Shown here in pieces: positions 60,602 to 64,000 of a DNA stretch of 64,000 nucleotides; the stretch's first letter is position 1; each line of letters begins with the position of its first letter. The stretch comes from Variovorax paradoxus EPS (GTDB lineage: Bacteria > Pseudomonadota > Gammaproteobacteria > Burkholderiales > Burkholderiaceae_C). The translations under genes and the position numbers were made by a program. Location of the stretch: positions 3,596,001 to 3,660,000 of the forward strand of contig NC_014931.1 in the NCBI RefSeq assembly GCF_000184745.1. Direction: 5' to 3'. The notes beneath the pieces are model-generated. The model saw only the letters and a program-made list of their open reading frames with translations, was not told where the DNA came from and searched no databases.

Positions 60602-62068
60602 TCAGCCTTTTTTGAAGAACAGGCTTTCGATGTCTCCCGATACCGCGACCTTGCCGTCGCCCAGCCAGGTCCGATGCTTGTCGAGGCGCTTCAAGTCGTA
60701 CAGGTAATTGACCATGAGGCCATACGACTGCTTGTGCCCCTTGGGCGAGGGATCGCCCGCCCAGTTCAACCGTTCGACCCGTGCACCGTTGCCCAGGTGG
60801 AAGCGCGCGACCGGGTCGGCCGGCGTGCCGTCGACCAGCGCACGGCCCAGGTACTCGGCGGCCGCCTGCAGCAGCCATTGGCGCAGCGGCGACTTGGCAT
60901 CGAAGGTGGCGGCAGCTTCCACGGCGGCGAGCAGGCGCTCGGCCGTGGGCGGCACCGAGCCGACGAGGCGGCCGAGTTCGACCTCGCGCTTTTCATCGAG
61001 GCGCGGCAGCAGGTCGGCGGCGTTCTTGGCGAGCCAGGTGCGAAAGCCCGGAATCGGCGAGAGCGTGGCAAAGGTCTTCAGGCGCGGCAGTTCGTCCTGC
61101 AGCGTCTCGACCACGCGCTTGATGAGCGAATCGCCGAAGCTCACGCCGCGCAGGCCATTCTGGGTGTTGCTGATCGAATAGAAGATCGCGGTGGTCGCCT
61201 TGGCGGGCAGCACCGGTACGGCCGCCTCGTCGAGCAGCGGCGTGATGCCGTCGCTGATGCGGTCGACCAGCGCCACCTCGACAAAGATCAGCGGCTCGTT
61301 GGGCAGGCGCGGGTGGAAGAAGCCGTAGCAGCGGCGGTCGCTGTCGTCCAGCCGGTTCTTCACATCGGACCAGCTCTTGATGTCGTGCACCGCCTCGTAG
61401 CGGATGAGCTTCTCGATCAGCGAGGCCGGCGAATCCCAGTCGATGCGGCGCAGCTCGAGGAAGGCGACGTCGAACCAGGTGGAGAAGAGTTGCTCGAGTT
61501 CGGCATCGAGCGCAAGCAGGCGCTTGTCGGCCTTCAGGCACGGCAGCAGGCCGGCGCGCAGGTCGACCAGAAAGCGCATGCCCGTGGGCTCGACCGCGAA
61601 GCGCTGCAGAAGGCGCATGCGCGGCGAGACGAGCGCGCGGCGCAGCTTCATTTCGGCCTGCCCTTCGTCGGGCGTGCCGACCGCGGCCTGGTGCTGGTCG
61701 CGCGCGGTCTTGAGCTTTTGCGCATCGGCGGCGAAGTGCTCGCTCATCAGCGCCCAGTAGTCGCGGCGCTCCTCGGGTGTGGCCGCGGCATAGGCCTCCG
61801 CGATGGCGTGGGCCCGGCGGCCGCCTTCGACCTCGCTCACGCGCGGATCGATCACGGCCTGCAGGTCGGCCAGCACGCGGCGCAGTGCGCGCGGCGACAG
61901 GGCCTCGTCGGCCTTGCGCAGCGTGACCTGCAGGCGCTCGGCGGTCGTGCGCTCGCTGGGCTTGAGCGTGTTCTTCGGCACGCTCTTGGCAATGCTCTCG
62001 AGCGCCACGGGCACCTTGGACTTTTCGCCAGAACGCAGCCGCGCCTGGAACCATTCGGTCGCACTCAT
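60602..62068 (-). CDS. matA: malonyl-CoA decarboxylase
   Basis: The 488-residue enzyme converts malonyl-CoA to acetyl-CoA and CO2. Conserved segments include RRCYGFFHPRLPNEPLIFVE, SISNTQNGLRGVSFG and the C-terminal SYGLMVNYLYDL, which in the family supply the Ser and His of the active site. Length and domain order (N-terminal helical domain, C-terminal acyltransferase-like domain) match bacterial MatA. It lies 46 nt after the GntR gene and 83 nt before the Bug gene. Confidence 0.95.
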   Translation of the reverse strand: MSATEWFQARLRSGEKSKVPVALESIAKSVPKNTLKPSERTTAERLQVTLRKADEALSPRALRRVLADLQAVIDPRVSEVEGGRRAHAIAEAYAAATPEERRDYWALMSEHFAADAQKLKTARDQHQAAVGTPDEGQAEMKLRRALVSPRMRLLQRFAVEPTGMRFLVDLRAGLLPCLKADKRLLALDAELEQLFSTWFDVAFLELRRIDWDSPASLIEKLIRYEAVHDIKSWSDVKNRLDDSDRRCYGFFHPRLPNEPLIFVEVALVDRISDGITPLLDEAAVPVLPAKATTAIFYSISNTQNGLRGVSFGDSLIKRVVETLQDELPRLKTFATLSPIPGFRTWLAKNAADLLPRLDEKREVELGRLVGSVPPTAERLLAAVEAAATFDAKSPLRQWLLQAAAEYLGRALVDGTPADPVARFHLGNGARVERLNWAGDPSPKGHKQSYGLMVNYLYDLKRLDKHRTWLGDGKVAVSGDIESLFFKKG

Positions 62069-62114
62069 CGCTGGACTCCCCTGTCAAAGGTTGCGGGCGC
62101 GCCGTGGCAAATGG

Positions 62115-62783
62115 TCACGGCATCACCCTGGATTTCTGCTGGCGCGCGACTTCGCGCAATGCCTCGCGCTGGCGCGTGAGGTGCGTTCGCATGGCGGCGT
62201 CGGCGCCTTCGCTGTCGCGTGCCTTGAGCGCCGCGAACACGGCCAGGTGTTCCGACAGGCTCTGGTCGAGCCGGCCCGGCGCATGCAGTTGCTGCAGGCG
62301 CGCGAGCTTCAGGATCTTGCGCAGGTCGCCGATCACCTGCGCGAGCCACCTGTTGTCGGCGAGCTTGATGATCGCCTCGTGAATGATGTGGTTGGTGGCG
62401 TAGTAGTCGTTGATGCGGCGCGCCTTGGCGTGGCGCTCCAGGCGCTCGTGCAGCCCGTCGAGTTCGTGCAACTCGGCATCGCTCGCGTTGCGGGCGGCCT
62501 CGAAGGCGCAGCGGCCTTCGAGCAGCGCGATCACCGGAAAGATCTCGTCGAGGTCGCGCTCGGTCACTTCGTTGACGAAGCAGCCACGCCGCGGTTCATG
62601 TCGCAGCAGGCCTTCGGCGGTGAGCACCTTGAGTGCTTCGCGCAGCGGCGTGCGGGAAATGGAGAGGCGCTCGCACAGCGCGACTTCGTCCAGGAAACTG
62701 CCCGGCGCCAGCGTGCCCGCGAAGATCTGCTCGCGCAGCGTGGCGGCGACTTCGTCGTGCAGGGAGTTGGGGACCAGGCGCAT
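62115..62783 (-). CDS. GntR-type (FCD domain) regulator of the malonate operon
   Basis: The 222-residue protein has the GntR winged helix (SFLDEVALCERLSISRTPLRE) and an FCD ligand domain of helices with metal-binding His/Asp residues (NHIIHEAIIKLADN, SLSEHLAVF). It is the likely MatR-type repressor, with malonate or a related acid as ligand. The ATG at 62783 is chosen; a longer frame to 62858 includes the palindrome and is less likely. It is the first gene of the operon gntR-matA-bug-ech-matB. Confidence 0.92.
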   Translation of the reverse strand: MRLVPNSLHDEVAATLREQIFAGTLAPGSFLDEVALCERLSISRTPLREALKVLTAEGLLRHEPRRGCFVNEVTERDLDEIFPVIALLEGRCAFEAARNASDAELHELDGLHERLERHAKARRINDYYATNHIIHEAIIKLADNRWLAQVIGDLRKILKLARLQQLHAPGRLDQSLSEHLAVFAALKARDSEGADAAMRTHLTRQREALREVARQQKSRVMP

Positions 62784-62814
62784 GGAGATGGGGCTCTCGA
62801 CCGTGGGTGGCTCG

Positions 62815-62836
62815 GCGTAATTTCCTGTAATTACGC
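62815..62836. promoter_or_regulatory. perfect palindrome GCGTAATT-N6-AATTACGC, probable GntR operator
   Basis: An 8-bp inverted repeat with a 6-nt spacer (TCCTGT) lies 32 nt upstream of the GntR start. It is AT-rich in a GC-rich setting, next to a TATA-like stretch. Palindromes of this size upstream of an autoregulated FCD-GntR gene are typical operators, so control of the malonate operon from here is likely. Binding is inferred. Confidence 0.65.
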
Positions 62837-62917
62837 ATAATTGTGAGCGCGCAAACAATGTTGCGCAAGTGTCACGGGCGCCCCGCCCAGCCCGTGATTA
62901 CCCTGAGATCACCCGCT

Positions 62918-63745
62918 TCAGGCGCGTGCGGCGACCGTCTTCTTGGCCCGGCCGAACCAGAACCACAGCGCGATGCCGCCAATCACCATCGGCACGCTGA
63001 GCCACTGTCCCTGGCTCAGGCTCAGTGCCCGGAGGCCGAGGAAGTCGTCGGGCTCGCGGAAGTACTCGGCAAAGAAACGCAGCGCGCCATAGCCGATCAA
63101 GAAGACGGAAGCCACCTGCCCTTCCTTCCGTTCCTTGCGCGCGTAGAGCCACATGATCGCGAAAAGCAGCAGGCCTTCGAGCAGGAACTGATAGATCTGC
63201 GACGGATGGCGCGGCAGCATCGACCCGCTCTGCGGGAACACCATGCCCCACGGCAGGTCGGGGCTGCTGAACCGGCCCCAGAGTTCGCCGTTGATGAAGT
63301 TGCCCACGCGTCCCGCGGCGAGGCCGGTCGGCACGCAGGGCGCGACGAAGTCCATCACCTGCCAGAACGGACGCGCACGCGAATGCGAGAACCACACCAT
63401 CGCGCCGATCACGCCCAGCATGCCGCCATGGAAGCTCATGCCGCCCTGCCACACGTAGAGGATCTCGAGGGGATGGGTCAGATAGAACTCGGGCTTGTAG
63501 AACAGGCAATAGCCCAAGCGCCCACCGACGATCACGCCCATCACGCCGAGGAAAAGAATGTCCTCGATGTCCTTGCGCTGCCAGGCGCCCTGCCCGACCA
63601 GCGAGCGATACGGCTCGTGGCGCAAGCGGCGGGTGCCGAGGAAATAGAACAGCGCGAAGGCCGCCAGGTAGGTCAGGCCGTACCAGTGAATGGCGACGGG
63701 CCCGAGCTGCAGGGCGATGGGATTGATCTGCGGATACATGAGCAT
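62918..63745 (-). CDS. lgt: prolipoprotein diacylglyceryl transferase
   Basis: Lgt transfers diacylglycerol from phosphatidylglycerol to the lipobox Cys of prolipoproteins at the inner membrane. The 275-residue polytopic protein has the conserved [12 protein letters not shown] (His and Gly loop), the family signature [13 protein letters not shown] and a later Arg/Glu pair ([11 protein letters not shown]). Alternative ATGs occur at 63745 and 63739; the first is used. It follows the malonate operon's divergent side by about 80 nt and is not functionally tied to it. Confidence 0.96.
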   Translation of the reverse strand: MLMYPQINPIALQLGPVAIHWYGLTYLAAFALFYFLGTRRLRHEPYRSLVGQGAWQRKDIEDILFLGVMGVIVGGRLGYCLFYKPEFYLTHPLEILYVWQGGMSFHGGMLGVIGAMVWFSHSRARPFWQVMDFVAPCVPTGLAAGRVGNFINGELWGRFSSPDLPWGMVFPQSGSMLPRHPSQIYQFLLEGLLLFAIMWLYARKERKEGQVASVFLIGYGALRFFAEYFREPDDFLGLRALSLSQGQWLSVPMVIGGIALWFWFGRAKKTVAARA

Positions 63746-63802
63746 CCGCGGATTGTGCCCGGCCGGAATGTCGCGGCCGGCACGGGGACATTCAGGCCAA
63801 TC

Positions 63803-64000
63803 TCAGCGCCCGAACTTCCACCACAGGAGGCCCGCCACCACGGCCGGCACCGCGAAGATCAGGAGAAAAATCGGCAGCTCCTCGGCCACCGAATACCCCG
63901 CCTTGATCACGCCCACCGCCATGTTGATGCCCGCGCCGATGAACCACGCCGGAATGAACCACTTGGCGGCAGTAGCCAGCGCCAGCGACGAGCCGTCGCC
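63803..64000 (-). CDS. small membrane protein, N-terminus off window
   Basis: The last 65 codons of a minus-strand gene whose start lies beyond the right edge. The product has two hydrophobic stretches (AKWFIPAWFIGAGINMAVGV and LPIFLLIFAVPAVVAGLLW) and ends WWKFGR. It is probably a small inner-membrane protein conserved in this genus; I do not recognise a function. It lies about 57 nt upstream of lgt on the same strand. Confidence 0.65.
   Translation of the reverse strand, partial: GDGSSLALATAAKWFIPAWFIGAGINMAVGVIKAGYSVAEELPIFLLIFAVPAVVAGLLWWKFGR

Noticed and set aside
1..64000. CRISPR arrays, insertion sequences, tRNA or rRNA genes, integrases
   Set aside because: No regularly spaced repeats, transposase motifs, cloverleaf candidates or recombinase genes were recognised on either strand.

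Overview
The window is GC-rich with the gene content, codon use and synteny of a betaproteobacterium of the Comamonadaceae; the gene set (DUF6172 protein, Bug/TctC binding protein, malonate operon, llpE-type RND locus, ompR/envZ beside ispDF and mfd) points to Variovorax or a close relative. The genus is inferred from gene content only; there is no rRNA in the window.

Left part (1-17 kb): a truncated SIMPL-domain gene and a small exported protein; an OmpR/EnvZ pair; ispF-ispD convergent to it; mfd-serB-Ldh-type dehydrogenase as an overlapping operon; small conserved proteins; an iron-type cell-surface-signalling locus in which the ECF sigma factor and the FecR-like anti-sigma regulator are one polypeptide, followed by a TonB receptor with an N-terminal signalling domain; an aminotransferase; nth; and a long Ivy-type lysozyme inhibitor.

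17-46 kb: two cobalamin blocks on the minus strand. The first (cobC phosphatase, cobS, cobT, cobQ) makes the nucleotide loop and the amidated ring. The second is an approximately 15-kb run of overlapping genes led by a cobalamin riboswitch and btuB: btuB-cobB-cobU-btuF-btuC-btuD-cobO-bluB-exbB-like-DUF2149-cobN-cbiB-threonine-phosphate decarboxylase. No corrin-ring methyltransferase genes are present, so uptake plus late assembly is what this window supports. The CobN here has a signal peptide and a C-terminal membrane anchor and is co-transcribed with ExbB- and ExbD-like proteins, which suggests a proton-motive-force-driven envelope machine rather than the cytosolic cobaltochelatase. Between the two blocks lie a CeoAB-OpcM/BpeEF-OprC-type multidrug efflux operon with its LysR regulator and an LlpE-like hydrolase that has lost its catalytic serine, an OsmC protein and an LrgAB pair.

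46-54 kb: a small coiled-coil protein, zapA and 6S RNA (the same order as in enterobacteria for zapA-ssrS), a TauE/SafE exporter, a universal stress protein, an AraC-regulated nitrilase plus aldoxime dehydratase pair (aldoxime to nitrile to acid), and a class-C beta-lactamase-like serine hydrolase.

53.8-57.1 kb: a sharply AT-rich island lies between two intact convergent genes. It carries a DNA methyltransferase, a DUF262 (ParB/Srx-fold) protein and a HEPN-type protein with an R-x4-H motif, tightly spaced, possibly preceded by an 85-residue ORF. It looks like a horizontally acquired anti-phage or toxin module and is the best candidate here for an undescribed system.

57-64 kb: a malonate operon (gntR-type regulator, malonyl-CoA decarboxylase, Bug binding protein, enoyl-CoA hydratase homologue, malonyl-CoA synthetase) with a perfect palindrome upstream of the regulator, then lgt and a truncated membrane protein. 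No tRNA, rRNA, CRISPR array, transposase or integrase was found.
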